Counted from the first letter of the stretch, positions 26,320 to 38,320 are shown. The stretch: DNA of 64,000 bases from Pisaster brevispinus (GCA_023634235.1 JAMKCF010000002.1:12165091-12229090), one strand, 5' to 3'. The notes: generated by a model not told the origin, from the letters alone. Numbers and translations are program-made.

Positions 26320-28600
26320 AAGGTCATTGATGCGAGTTTCAGTGCATACCCTAATGATTTTTTGTATCCCCATTTCACCTATCAGGATCGGGCTTTTTGT
26401 TCGACCTATAGGGGACTGGTCGGGGGCATTGGGGGGGGGGGGGTGGGAGGAACAAACGTGCCCCACTTCGTTTTCTTTTTTTTTCAAAGTTTATTGCAGT
26501 TTTTGCTTGAAACTTTCAATTGTAAATGTTCTGAATTGTTAAACGTTGCAAAAAGACAGACGGCATCTTCGGTCATCTGGACGATCTTCCCCAAACGTTT
26601 AATATAAAAGACACATTTTGATATGAGACAAGGACACAAATTACTTAATGTTTACAATACGTAATCACCGTTGAAGGGGTTGGGGGTAATTTGTCACCCA
26701 ATCTCACGGACAAAACAACACCCCAAAACACAATGGTATACATTGATACACGCATCAACAAAGACTTGTGTCTCGCCAAAAGCCCCGCCCCCACCATGTT
26801 CTAACAATGTTCCTTAATCAAATCGTAGAAATGTTGATAGTAAGGGGAAAGAGCCTGCATTATGTGGTAACTTCTGAAAACATATTGAGCTTTAATTCCA
26901 AGAGTGTTTGCTTTTGCATCCTTGGCAGGGCTCTGTAGAGTAGGCATTTACTGAATCCATCAAACTCAGGTAAACTCGGGTAAACCAATTTCATAGAGCT
27001 GCTTAAAAGCACATAAAAATAGCTCAGCACATCACTTTTATGCATACCAGAACATTGTTACCAGCCAAAATACCATGTCACATGTACCATTTGAAACTGT
27101 CCTGCTCATTTTTTACTGAAAAAGAAATCTGTTACGCAATATTTCCTGCTTTTTGTTTTTGTTTATTAGACAAAGGTTATACATCATAAATCTTTATTAT
27201 CAACTACTTACTGGTCTCAATAGCATTTTTTAAAACACAGTTAACGTGGTGTTGAATATCTTATGTTAATCGGATATCAGCTAAATCGTTGGAATCAACC
27301 AACTCCATTGACCTTAAGCACAAACTTTCTATGAAAAATGAAGCTATCATATGGCGCCCCTACTAGACCAGTAATTTAACAGGTAAAAACAATTTTATAA
27401 TTATTTCGTTTCTGGAAATAGTATTTCGTCTCCTCGAAATGTTGTTTCGTTCCCATGTTATTTCGTTCTTTCGAAACATTATTTGATTTCCTTGCAGTAA
27501 ATGTTCCCTCCAAAAATAATGTCGAGGGAACGAAATAGTATTTCGAGGTAACAAAATGAGTTTGAGGGGACGACCATAAAATTTCCAGTAAACGAAGTAC
27601 TATTTTGAGGTAATGTAATAATTGCATTTGTTTTTTGCTTGTCCGAAGCTCTTCAAATATGAAAATGAATTAACATAGGCCTAAAACTACATAGTACTGA
27701 CTTAACTCGTTGAACCATTGAACTTACTCATTACACCTACATACTAACATTAACTTGTCAAACCATGCTAACTATATAACTGAACTATTTAACCTAAATA
27801 CTAACGTATTCTCAATAAACCATTCAAATTAAAGTAACTCACGTATTCTAAACATATTCTACAAACCATGCACATTTTTGTTATTGTTTATTTTTTCTTG
27901 AAAGGCGGGCGTCCATATTTACGTACGCTGTGTAATGACGTGGGTTGTCTCAGCATTAGTGTAAAAATGTTCGCCAAAAGTGACTTAGGCCTAAATTGAA
28001 CTCTAAATCGAGGAGACACCTTTATAGTCTATGTTTGTAATTTGTATTTGTTTCGATTCAATGAGACTGTGTACCCCCCCCCCCCCTCGCTCTCCTCTTC
28101 TTTCACCAATACAAGAAGCTGTAACGGTTGGCTTGTGCAATACTCGTGACTCTGGCGAACAAAACGTATAGACCCCTTGCATTGGCCGCCATCGTCGATG
28201 AAACGTGCACGCGTGAAAGGCTATCATTTTTATTTTTAATGTCGCAAATTTGTAGGCTGAGGGGTGCATCAAATTAAGGCCCCAATATCAACTAAAAATG
28301 CTAATAACTTACAATTAATATTACTCAAAGTCTCTCTCTGTCTGCCTCCTGAAATCAAATCCCAAATATTTGCAGACATTAAAGCTTCTCTTTTTTTTCA
28401 ATTTTTGGGATGAATAGCAGTATTTACATTTTTAATTTTTGACGTAGGCCTATAATTTCCTTCCAAAATCAAACCTTCTCTCTGATTATAGAAACATGCC
28501 AGATCTCTCATTTAGAGACTAGAGTACCAGGAATGCCCCCAGGTTGAAAGTCAACAAAAACTAGTAGGACAAAATACGGCGCATGAATGGCTCATTTTAA
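26320..28600. repeat. Segmental duplication, left part of copy 1 (partner 57470-59870)
   Basis: From about 26320 (ATGCGAGTTTCAGTGCAT and following text) to 28600 this block can be followed, with indels, in 57470-59870. Shared landmarks include the GGGGG-rich tract, the TTTCGAAATA-rich foldback, the MSP130 tail relic, the C-run near 28074-28086, and ACAAAATACGGCGCATGAAT, where collinearity stops. Small copy-specific insertions (for example 59370-59480) are present. Identity looks lower here than in the adjoining OAS part. Confidence 0.8.
27270..27970 (+). pseudogene. MSP130 3'-end relic P1 (last intron plus last exon)
   Basis: 27903-27962 matches the GPI-tail exon of the intact gene (19080-19159): the run GTCCATATTTACGTACG, then TGACGTGG, TTGTCTCAGCATTAGTG. 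An indel in the middle shifts the frame, and the TAG acceptor is altered to AAG. The intron text upstream (AATCAACCAACTCCATTGAC, and repeated ACCATGC/TAACTCGT phrases) matches the intact gene's last intron (about 18720-19079). It is followed 0.7 kb later by OAS-B in tail-to-tail order. Not translatable. Confidence 0.75.
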
Positions 28601-28686
28601 AAAGTGTAGTGCAACCGCAGGTTCCTTACTGTTAGAGGTTTAGGTGTTTACAGAAATTGCTGATCTTTGCTTCGACTGAGGGCGCC

Positions 28687-30999
28687 CTACTCTCTCAAAG
28701 GCCACGCAGTGACGTTTCTGAGTAGGGCGGTCTGAAAGGTTCTTTCGGCAGCTGCGGCTAATACCTGCAAGGTGAGACATTTTGAAACACTGAGTGAGTT
28801 TCACACAATAATCCCTGGTGAGCTGTATTTAATCTGTCAGTCGTTTAGTGCTGCTTTAAATAAAAAATAAAAAAAGTATATGTATATAACTTTAATTGCT
28901 GATTTTTGTTGAGGCAAGGAAAGAGAGGCCAGCCCTCTATCTAAAAAGGATGAGCATTCACCAAAAGCACGTGATCTTATTCTAACGCACAACTCTTTAG
29001 TTCACCTTTTCATGTCGAGTCTTTCAATAACAGTTTCTGAGAGATCCTTATCACTGTGCATGAACTGCCAAGAAGCACACAGCTGCTCCAGATTTGTTTC
29101 TAGGGTCTGTAAGAAACTGTTTGACACTCTATCTTTGGTTTTACAAATTAATGTACTCCTTTTTTACACAGTGGAGTTGGTAGCCTCTGAGTTGCCTGTA
29201 AAAGATGCCATGTGACAAGTCTCATTAGTTGTGTTAGTTTTCGCTGCAAAGCATGTGATCCTTTTTCAACGCTCAACTCTTTAGTTTACCTTCTCATGTC
29301 GAGTCTCCTGATAATAGTTTCGTCGAGATGATCATCACTGTGCAGGTACTTCCAAGAAATGCACAGCCTGTCCAGATTAGTCAAAACCTCCAAGACGCTC
29401 TTCAGACCTTGGGCTTTATTCAGTCGACGTCCGGGCTTCCCGGCCTTCTCCCACAAATAGATGGTGATCAACTCCAAAGGGTAGGACTTCCGGAGATACT
29501 TAGGGAGGAATTTAGACGCCCAATACTTCACCAGGCGTATCAACTCCTTCACGTAGCCGGGTTGTTCCTTGACAAACCGCACTTGGTTCTGAACGAATGA
29601 TGCGGAATAAAGCTGTCTTGTTCCATTTCCGACTTCGAGCATTGACCGGAACATTTCGTCATAAGCTGAAAGAGAAAAAAATCCCACTAAGCACTGTGTA
29701 TTCGAGAGCCGATTTATGAAGATGAAAGCACTAACTTGTTCAAATTGCAGACATGTCAAGTAAACTAAACGGACTTGTTTATGTTATTAAAGTGGCACTC
29801 CAAGGTCAAGTTCTTTTTGTGATGGACTCATTTTCCATTGAGTCCTAAAACGAGTGGGGATTATAAATCTCTAACATCACGTTAAAATGCTGTAATTTGC
29901 TATTGTAGTCAATACCCTTCCAGTTCAAAATGTGTCAATATCCAAACATTCCTTGACATCATTTTTTGGTCTACATGGTTCTGCATTTTTATATGGGGGC
30001 ACTTTGGGTTCGCTCCTGTCTTTCGTTGATATTCAATAGAGACGACCTTGAATTTGACCTTTTGGCTGACGAAACAATCCTCCTTGGAATGTAAAAGACC
30101 CATTAGTTGTTGAAATATAATGACGTCATGCTGCAAATTTCGTAAAAACGTCAGGAATAAACCATCAATTCATCTTAAAGTTTACTGGAAAATGAGTACA
30201 TCACCAACATGAATTTGACCTTGAAGTTCCTCTTTAAATATTTGGCGCATGGATTTAATTTAATCGTGGTATTGTCAGGGTGCAGAGATTTAATTTTGTT
30301 TATATTTACTGTGCTTTGGTAATCTTGTTTTACTTACACGACTCATAAGGTTTAGCATTGTCCGTTGTTGGAAGAAGGTCGACTTCAATCCATTGACTGC
30401 CATTGACTTTTATCTTGAAATTCACCAAGTAATCATCGAATCGTATGATTTCGACGCTCGGCTCATCTCGTAAAGTTGACTTTATGTCATCAATGATTCT
30501 TGACAGAGTTTTCTTGTATTCTTCCTTTCCAATCTCCGCGATTGGTTTTAGATATGGTTTGTTGACGAATGCAACCAGATCTACGTCCGAGAGATCTTTT
30601 ACCATAGTACCTTTTCCGAGCGATCCACCCTGCAAATGACACAAAACAGCTAATCGCGAAAGATCTTGATACCAAAACTAAAACTGGTTATAAGGTAATA
30701 AATTTTTTTTCAACTAATATCAAATTTTCAATTTTACTTACCTTGACAACTTTATCAACATCGAAGTCGAGAATGTCAGTGGAGCAATGCCTGTGAATGT
30801 GTCTGACCACACTGTCGACTGCTGATCGGCAGTCAATGGCGAAGGCGTCCGTTCCACGTTGTATGTTCTCATTATACCAAGTCTCTAGTTGATCCGCAGA
30901 CAAACACCAGGGCTCTTCCTCCTCCAGGACCAACCCACCTTTATGGGCCGACGAATTTATCTCTTGCACCGTCTCTTCACCTGACAATAGCGTGCCCAT
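28687..30999 (-). CDS. OAS-B: oligoadenylate synthase lacking exon 4
   Basis: Minus-strand exons: 30742-30999 (ATG 30997-30999), 30338-30629, 29290-29665 and the terminal exon 28687-28764. Exon 1 carries EEEEPWCLSADQLETWYNE. Exon 2 has GGSLGKGTMVKDLSDVDLVA and WIEVDLLPTTDN, so all three catalytic Asp are kept. Exon 3 has FVKEQPGYVKELIRLVKYW and ends in phase 2 (RLDMRR). The 73-nt PIVLDP exon expected between exon 3 and the last exon is absent: the interval 28765-29289 instead holds intron text and a second, truncated exon-3 end (29006-29097). Exon 3 ends in phase 2 and the last exon begins in phase 0, so joining them directly would break the frame. OAS-B therefore probably has a truncated or altered C-terminus. 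Upstream lies a CAG/CGG repeat. A MITE (29787-30237) sits in intron 2. Confidence 0.75.
29006..29097 (-). pseudogene. Truncated extra OAS exon-3 end
   Basis: The minus strand encodes an exon-3 end of the type SWQFMHSDKDLSETVIERLD with the same GT donor context (GTGAAC). It stops abruptly after about 92 bp, inside the CTCCAGATTTGT sequence. It is closer in detail to the exon-3 end of OAS-E (61539 onward) than to the full OAS-B exon 3 only 190 bp away. This marks an unequal recombination between tandem exon 3 copies. Confidence 0.7.
29787..30237. mobile_element. MITE in OAS-B intron 2
   Basis: Terminal inverted repeats TTAAAGTGGCACTCCAAGG and CCTTGAAGTTCCTCTTTAA bound about 450 bp without coding capacity. 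The same insertion is present at the same place in OAS-E (62037-62488), so it predates the B/E duplication. A diverged relative lies at about 47700-48097 in reverse orientation. Confidence 0.75.
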
Positions 31000-31324
31000 C
31001 TTGTTTCTGCCATCTGCGGAAAACGTTGAAGAACAAATACATGTATACAAGTAATTAAGAATAAAACAGCACTTTGAAGTGTATGGGCAAGAAACCAGTC
31101 ACGTGCAACCCTGCCGCCTGTTAATTTGTTACCCATAGTACTAGTTCTACTAATTCAAAATGTGCCCAGACAAAAATAGTTCCCAAATTAGTAGGCAGTT
31201 TTGTCTACTGACATTTTTTACAGACAGAAATCAACACACACACTCACACACCCTTACCGATGGTGGTTTGTGAGGTCCTGCTATTGTTGTTGTATTATTC
31301 CCTTTTCTAAATAATTCTCTTGTG

Positions 31325-31328
31325 GGGT

Positions 31329-31371
<43 letters not shown>

Positions 31372-31439
31372 CACGACCACAACAACAACAACAGCAGCAG
31401 CAGCAGCAGCAGCATCAGCAGCATCAGCAGCAGCAGCAT

Positions 31440-31495
<56 letters not shown>

Positions 31496-31530
31496 GGCGG
31501 CGGCGGCGGCGGCGGCGGAAGCAGCAGCAC
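31325..31530. repeat. (CGGCAA)n (CAG)n (CGG)n compound repeat upstream of OAS-B
   Basis: CGGCAA hexamers, then CAA/CAG triplets with CAT interruptions, then CCGGCGGCGG repeats. Apparent polyQ, polyA and polyT proteins in several frames are artefacts. The duplicate at 63494-63668 has a single pure CAG block without CAT interruptions, so the two copies have evolved in length since duplication. It sits about 0.3 kb upstream of OAS-B exon 1. Confidence 0.9.
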
Positions 31531-31944
31531 CCTTACGAGTCCGGTTTTTGGGGTACTTCCAATGCTGTTCTATTATTCCCTTTTCTGAAGAAATTCTCTG
31601 TTGGGTACCACTACAACAACAAAAACCTTGAGGAGTAGCATTGACCCGTTGTTACAAATAGCCTACCCCGTAAGTTGCCGTGTGTCAGGGCCCACACCCT
31701 CCCGAAATAAACAAAGCTTAGGCCTACTACTGAATTTATAACTCACTATAATCATAGGTCTATGATATTAACGAAAAATTATCAGACGCCGCCTCGTATC
31801 CTCAATAAGGTTTTCAATTGCGTTTGACCCTTTGCTATTTTCTGACGGAACATAGATATCTACCTCCTCTCGAGGACCAAACATTCGAAGGTGAAGGTAT
31901 GTAACTTTGTCCACCTTCCTAACCTCTAAGCGAGCTATACTTAC

Positions 31945-32116
31945 TGTGTCCTCTTGGCATTCGAGGTTCCGTCTCCTTTGCTACATACTGTGCTATCTTG
32001 ATAGCAGCATAGTTGTATAGGACAGTTGCACCAAGTGCTGCAACATACGTAAAGCCCGTCAAAATCCAACGGGCTAATTCTTCATCATCCTGCTGCTTTT
32101 TGCCCCCTGGTGCCAT
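31945..32116 (-). CDS. Candidate first coding exon of a small membrane protein
   Basis: The minus strand reads ATG at 32114-32116 in a good context (ACAATGG) and then MAPGGKKQQDDEELARWIL. A hydrophobic segment of about 20 residues (FTYVAALGATVLYNYAAIKI) follows, then AQYVAKETEPRMPRG and a GTAAGT donor at 31944. The 57-aa exon ends in phase 1. A short acidic and basic N-terminus followed by one membrane span suggests a small single-pass protein. I do not recognise the family and did not find later exons. They would lie at lower coordinates, towards or across OAS-B. The duplicated block at 64 kb ends just before the equivalent position. Confidence 0.45.
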
Positions 32117-33420
32117 TGTTACTCGGTCATATGCACGGTCTAATCTGAAAAACGAAATCATGTTGTAGAAATAGCGCATATTATGAATTAGGGAATAAAA
32201 GAAGGTCGACGAGGTCTTTAACCGGTCGTGGCAGTTCGATAAAGGACGGGTTACATAAGCCCAGCTAAGCTTACTCCATGGCTATAAAGAGGGAAGCTAT
32301 TTTAATTGCTTAAAAAGCAATCCAATTGGTGCATGCGACACACCAAACCTGAACCCGCATTTCAAATACGTATGCAAAATAGTCCCAGCAGGCCCGCCCC
32401 CTAGATTTTAATGAATCAACAGGGGTATGAGCGATCCTCAGCCTGTGACGATTACCATCCCGCAACCGACTTTAAACCAGCTTAAACCGGTCCTAACGCT
32501 CGGGCTTGCGTTACAGGCCTGCGTCCCGGTATAGAACTATACCCTGGCGGTACAATATGACTTGGTACAAGGCAGAGAAGCCTGGCTTATCTCGTTAATG
32601 ACCGACCGAAGTCTGTTTTACACAAAACATTTGCATTATCTCATCATCAAAGATGGAACAAGCCATCAGGTGATAGATTAAAAAAACAAAACAACAACAA
32701 CAACAACAAAACGATAAAAAAGGCCTATAGGTATGAAAGACTGCGTGAGCTCTCATTGCAACATCTACTTAATCAGATGAAATCAAAGAAACAATCTCAG
32801 CACTTGGAAAAATGTCTGTATCCTGCCACCACTTTTTCACTTGAGTAAACTAGATAATTTTATTTCATAGCGAATGAAAAAGTGGTGGCTGGATACGGAA
32901 ACTTTTCCTAGCGCTGTTTCTCTATAATTGTATAAACAACATTCAAGAAGAATGTTACAGATGAACGAGTCACACAGCACAGGGTGAAGGAAGCAATTAA
33001 ATAAGAATCATCGCTCCCCAGATTGTTGAGTCATTGATCAATGTTATTGTTACGCAGTCTACGGGTCACAACAATAATGCCCTGAGTAGACGTTTACTAC
33101 TTCTCAATTATTCTTCCCTCATGGTCCTATATACTTACACAAGTCCAAGAGGTAAATCCTGTTGAACCCTTTTCTTCCAAATCCTGCGACAAAACGGTAG
33201 CATGTGATGAACAGAATCAAGGCAAGGCGAACTTGTACAAGCCATACATCAAACACAAATAATAAACGCCCGGACTTATGCAGGCTGAAACGTAACTAGC
33301 CCAGACATCTGACGTTACACTTCCAGGCTTGCAGATAAAGACAGGGCACCAGTCTAAAACGTAACAAACATTTTGTTTTCCCTGGTTTCCGCAGCCTCTA
33401 TGAAGTTGAACACGGCGTAC
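32117..33420. other. Intergenic stretch with a hairpin
   Basis: No coding exon seen. At about 32818-32900 an inverted repeat pairs GTATCCTGCCACCACTTTTTC with GAAAAAGTGGTGGCTGGATAC, around a spacer of about 35 bp. Confidence 0.5.
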
Positions 33421-33459
33421 GACCTGGCGAGGGCGTTGGAAGTGCCTGGATAAGCTGCA

Positions 33460-33470
33460 GGGAATTTCCC
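33460..33470. promoter_or_regulatory. kappaB-like palindrome in a repeat, 2.4 kb upstream of OAS-B
   Basis: GGGAATTTCCC lies inside the second copy of the dispersed repeat also found upstream of OAS-A and OAS-C. Function is inferred from the consensus only. Confidence 0.3.
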
Positions 33471-33689
33471 AGATGATAAAATTACCCCATTGCCCTTTGA
33501 CCTTCCCTAAATAAGCGTCCTTGAAAAAACAAATCATGAGGTATTTCTTGGTATTTGTATTTTCATTTCTGTCGGGACCAGGCTGTTGGGGAACCTTGGG
33601 TACCGGATGGGGTGTATAGGGGCACAAACTATTTTCAAAATAATTCATGTTTTCAAAGTTCATAGATGTGTGTTATATTTTTCTTTTAA

Positions 33690-34706
33690 ACCATCCCAAA
33701 ATTTTGCTGATGAGAGCATCAGTCGTATTGAAACATGTGTTTGTGAAATTCGTGTTTGGATGCAGGAAAATTTCCTTAAGCTGAATGATCACAAAACAGA
33801 ATTTTTGATACTCGGTTCACGGAAACAACTCTCTAAAGTTACTATTCCCCATATTAATATTGGTGACTTCAAAGTTACCGCTGTTACCAAAGCTCGTAAT
33901 CTTGGTGTGATATTCGACTCTTCCATGAAACTTAGTTCGCATATTTCTAGTATTGCACGTTCTACCACATTTCACATTCGTAATATAGGCAAAGTAAGGA
34001 AATTTTTAACACAAAATGCAACTGAGCAGATAGTCCACTCTGTCGTAGTTTCCAGACTTGACATGTGTAATTCACTTCTATATGGTCTACCTTGTACTCA
34101 AATTGAACGTCTTCAGCGTTTTCAGAACTATGCTGCTCGTATAATTACCTTGACTAGAAAGTGCTGCCATATTACGCCGATTTTAAAAGAATTACACTGG
34201 TTACCGGTAAGCGTAGGATTCAGTATAAACTTCTGCTTTTTGTGTATAAATCACTCACCAACAATGCCCCTGCATATATTGATGATCTTCTCCACCCATA
34301 CAAACCTCCTCGCAAACTCCGGTCTTACAATTCTAGCCTCCTTATTGAGCCCATATCCAATCATTCAAGGGGAGACCGATCTTTCTCACATGCTGCCCCA
34401 CGCATATGGAACAAAATGCCTGCACTAGTAAAATCATCTGTTTCTTTAACCCAATTAAAAAAAACCCCTTAAAACACATCTTTTCAATCAGGTATTTGAG
34501 TAAATGGTTGGATTTGTTTTTTAACCCCTCGATGTTTCTTAGATATTGCATTTGTAATTGTATTGTATTTCTATAGCACATGTTCTGGATTTCTTCTTAG
34601 CTTAGGCTTACGTTTTAATTTTGGTTATTGTACATATTTATGTATGTTATTGTTTGTATTTAGCGCCATGAGCACTTTGATGGATTTGTGCGCTTTATAA
34701 GTTTTC

Positions 34707-34735
<29 letters not shown>
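33690..34735 (+). mobile_element. 5'-truncated non-LTR retrotransposon (CR1/L2-like) reverse transcriptase end
   Basis: The plus strand reads through the C-terminal part of a reverse transcriptase: WMQENFLKLNDHKTEFLILG, then NLGVIFDSSMKLSSHI, VVSRLDMCNSLLYGLP, LQRFQNYAARII, ILKELHWLPV. These are standard thumb and connection motifs of the CR1/L2/Jockey group. Near 34200 the frame shifts by one and continues as LLLFVYKSLTNNAPAYIDDL and PRIWNKMPALVK up to a stop near 34470. A 3' UTR follows with AGCGCCATGAGCACTTTGAT and a (TTA)n tail at 34710-34735. It is dead: 5'-truncated and frameshifted. No endonuclease domain is present. Confidence 0.85.
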
Positions 34736-34737
<2 letters not shown>

Positions 34738-37310
34738 TACAGACAACCACTGTGGAAAATCCACTTTAAATATTTGTGCTTGAATTGTAGTAGTTTTTGA
34801 GAAAGGTGAGTAAAACATTGTCGTTTTGATCTCGCGATTGTAAAATCCCAACTGTTAAAAGTTGTTGATTATTATTCTTATTATTTTGTTATTATTTTTG
34901 CTCTTGCTAAATAAGCTTTTCAAACATTTGTTCAAATTGTGCATTTTCTCGCTCACTTGGCCTACTCTTGTGTTCATTTTTGTTTAGGCTAGTTTCATTT
35001 GAAATTCAGACAGTTGTGCTGCGATTCGAGAGTATATCCAGTAAACGTTTTGTCTATTCTATTTATCTTTCCATAAAACAACCTTTAAAAAAATATGCTG
35101 TTGTTGAATTTAACAGAACTTATGTATATGACGTCATTTGAGTAGGGCGCCCTCGCCTAGAGGTAAAAAAAGTTGTTTCATCACCGGTTTACCTCTAAGA
35201 TGGCGGCTTGATGACGTCAATGCATAAGGTCTATTTTAAAACAGACTTCACAAAATGTTGCAGGGTAAGGCTTCTCCCCACTTGATGGAGTTTGTTTTGA
35301 CACAACGGCTGCATAAAAACACTGGCGTGTACATTTTTATGGCTCACAGTGGCGGGAAGATGATTATATCGGTTTGTTTATTACGGGTGGCATAATTATG
35401 TGTAGGACTACCTATATGGTGTAGGCCTACCTATATGGTGTAGGCCTACCTATATGGTGTAGGCCTACCTATATGGTGTAGGCCTACCTATATGGTGTAG
35501 GCCTACCTATATGGTGTAGGCCTACCTATATGGTGTAGGCTTACCTTTATGGTGTAGGCCTACCTATATGGTGTAGGCCTACCTATATGGTGTAGGCTTA
35601 CCTTTATGGTGTAGGCCTACCTATATGGTGTAGGCCTACCTATATGGTGATAAAAGAGAGCTAGACTGGCTGCAGCAAGACTGGCTCTAGTGACAATGGG
35701 GGACCACCCCCCAAAAATAATATTAATGATAATAAATAAAAAAATAAAAAATTCCATGCTTTAAAGGCACTGCCGAAAGCAGTACCACGGTGTGAGCGAG
35801 TGTGTTTTTTATGGTGTCATGGAGGGAACTTTATAACTCGTCCTTATTGCAAAATAAATCTTTTGAAACATGGGATGAACATTTTTGGCAATCATTCAAG
35901 TTCCAGTTTTTGTATTAAAAAATTATCGAAATGACTAGAGTCATACGTTTTGAAACTTTGTTTTTTATTATTAGAATCTCAATTTTGGACATTGATTAAG
36001 ATTTATAGTAGCAAGTAGACCCCTTAAGTTTCTGTGATCCTTATATAGGTCATGATGCTAAAAGAAGAAAAAATGGCACACAGCATGCGGCATTTTGGGA
36101 GGAATGTTTAAAAATGTTCTCTCCTGCGATATTTTCCCACCAACATGTTCTTAAGACTGACAATTTTACTTATTTCTACATTCTGATGTCAATGTTGAGG
36201 GCCCTATTTGTCACGCACTCTCGCGGGCAAAACGAAATCAAATATAACAACTATCTTTCCGCAGCCATCTTGAACTCCAAACAGGCGTTTGTCCAAAATT
36301 TGCCTTTAAAATTAAAAAAAATAATAATAATAATAATACTCACAAACATTAATCTTAGTAGAAATATCAAAATATGCATAATTGCGATCCATTTTTCAGA
36401 ACACACAAAAACAAAAACAACATGGCGGCCATGTTAGACTCAGATAATTAATTTTAGATTGTCACGTGATATTTATGTTTTGTTACTTTATTTCTCTCCC
36501 CCAAATTCAATAAAACTAAAAGCTAAAATGCATGAGAAAAACGAGAACAAATAAAACCGTTATCAAATTTTGTGGATACATTTTATCTTGCACGTTCGCT
36601 TTAAATAGTCAACATATCTTGTTCCACTTGTATGAAATGCCCATTTTATTGTTTAAATTATTCATACATCAATATTATGTTGTGAAGTGACTTCCCCTTC
36701 CTTTGGAAGAGAGGGGTGGTTCGACCCTTCTTGACGGAAGATATCTAAACCTCTACTCCAATGTTGTTACTTAACTCTTAGTTTTCTTTATTATTTTAAC
36801 GGAAATCAATACCCGAAAGATTCCCTGGATATAAATTCTCCCAGCAGACAATTCGAATGCAATATAGAAATAATGTAGAAATAACAGGCACTTTCGATAA
36901 AATATAAAAATCGAAAGTCCGCGGAGAGTCCAACCCGTCTCCTTCGTAAACGCTCGTATCTTTTTGGGCCCTATCACACGTAATAGTAGTTCATACGCCA
37001 ATCAGCAAAGGATACAAAACTGAATGATTAGATACATCAAACCTGATTGTTCTTACGAGAACCCTATTTATTTCAGTTCAGCGTAGGATTACATACGGTG
37101 GTGATTGGTCTCTACGGAAGAACGTTAAAGGTACACGCAACTTTAAAAGTTAAGGTCCTAGCAACAATACTTTTGGAAAAACCCAACTCCCTACATTTGT
37201 AAATGCCAAGAACGTGAAATAAATGTCTGTTCAGTTGAATGAACTGAAATGTTTACTAAACATCCGCAATCCCTTTATTCGGGAATTCGCACCGACTTCA
37301 GTTTTTCTCC
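34736..37310. other. Gene-poor interval
   Basis: No exon was recognised on either strand apart from the minisatellite at 35403-35650. AT-rich sequence with short random ORFs. Confidence 0.5.
35403..35650. repeat. 19-bp minisatellite, about 13 units
   Basis: The unit CTATATGGTGTAGGCCTAC is repeated about 13 times, with a few units carrying TTTATGG or GGCTTAC variants. Each unit contains the palindrome TAGGCCTA. A higher-order pattern is visible: the variant pair recurs about 76 bp apart. Confidence 0.95.
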
Positions 37311-37314
37311 CGAA

Positions 37315-38320
37315 GTTTTATCCCAGCCTCCGATAACCCAAGCAGTAGACCCATTCGGGTGGTAACAAGTACAATCATCGGCACCGTGCTCTCTAAAATA
37401 CTTCCGGGGTCATAATTGAGCCGAACTCCGGGTCTGACGACCTGACGCCCAGACGACCTGACGCAGAATCCGATGGTAAAATCCTAATTTGAACCAGTTT
37501 CTGGGTCGGCCGGAGACGGAAATGGACGGGTCCCCTGTGACCTGGAATCCGAGTCAATTCTGACCTCAGAGCTTCAAGGTGAAGGAGGTCAAGATAAGCA
37601 ATGGCCTGAACCTAGTCACTGAAATCAATTAAGTCATTCGAATCAATTGAATCGGTATGATCAGTAAAATCCATCGATTAAATCAATCGAATTTGAAGGG
37701 AAAAGCAATCTGCGGACTCAATGTATAAATCAAAGGAATCAATACAACATCGACGAAGGGTGAAATCAACCAAATCAACTTCATCGAATGAATGAACAGG
37801 TTCAGGCCAAATCGATCGAACCAACAAACTCCATTGATCTGATTCACAAACTCGCAATGCAAATACATTTCACTACTCATTAACCCAGGCAAATTGTTTT
37901 TCTTAGTAAATAAATCGTGCATATATATATCATCTTACTCAATAAAGAAGCGCCTTGAAGCGCCTTGAGCGTCTATTAGGCGGACTTTGGCGCTATATAA
38001 GTGTTCGTTATCATTATTATTATTATTATTAATAAACTATGCATAATAACTTGCTCATTAACCATGCATACGTACTTGCCCAATGAACCATGTTTTCTCA
38101 TGGAACTTTATGCATACTATACTTGCTCGTTGAACAATGCATACTAACTTGTCCAATATACTATGAACATTAAAACAACTCATTGCAACACATTCATAAT
38201 ACATTCTATGGAATTGATCTATGTTTTTGGTTGTTGTTGTTGTTTTTTTCTGTTCTGTTTTGTTGTTGTTTTTTGTGTAAATCGTAGTCCATACTTAGGT
38301 ATACGTCAGCGGAACTCCTA
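37315..38320 (+). pseudogene. MSP130 3'-end relic P2
   Basis: 37315-37390 matches the penultimate MSP130 exon (FIPASDNPS is still readable), is broken by an insertion of about 180 bp, and resumes at about 37575 (AGGTGAAGGAGGTCAAGATAA). Intron-like text (ATCAATTAAGTCATTCGAAT) follows, and a short last-exon match (AGTCCATACTTAGGTATACG) lies at about 38287-38310 before similarity is lost. A (TTA)n-tailed retroelement end (37950-38030) is inserted in the intron relic. OAS-C lies downstream in tail-to-tail order. Confidence 0.7.
37950..38032 (+). mobile_element. 3' tail of a CR1/L2-like retroelement
   Basis: AGCGCCTTGAGCGTCTATTA, then GGCGCTATATAAGTGTTC and a TTATTATTATT tail: the same 3' UTR type as at 34665-34735. 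Only the extreme 3' end is present. Confidence 0.7.

Noticed and set aside
29909..30136. 75-residue minus-strand ORF in OAS-B intron 2 (also 62166-62393)
   Set aside because: It lies wholly inside the MITE and is kept in both copies only because the duplication is recent.
31231..31631. Polyglutamine, polyalanine and polythreonine open frames on both strands
   Set aside because: They are the same CGGCAA/CAG/CGG repeat read in different frames, with no splice or homology support. Same for 63400-63773.
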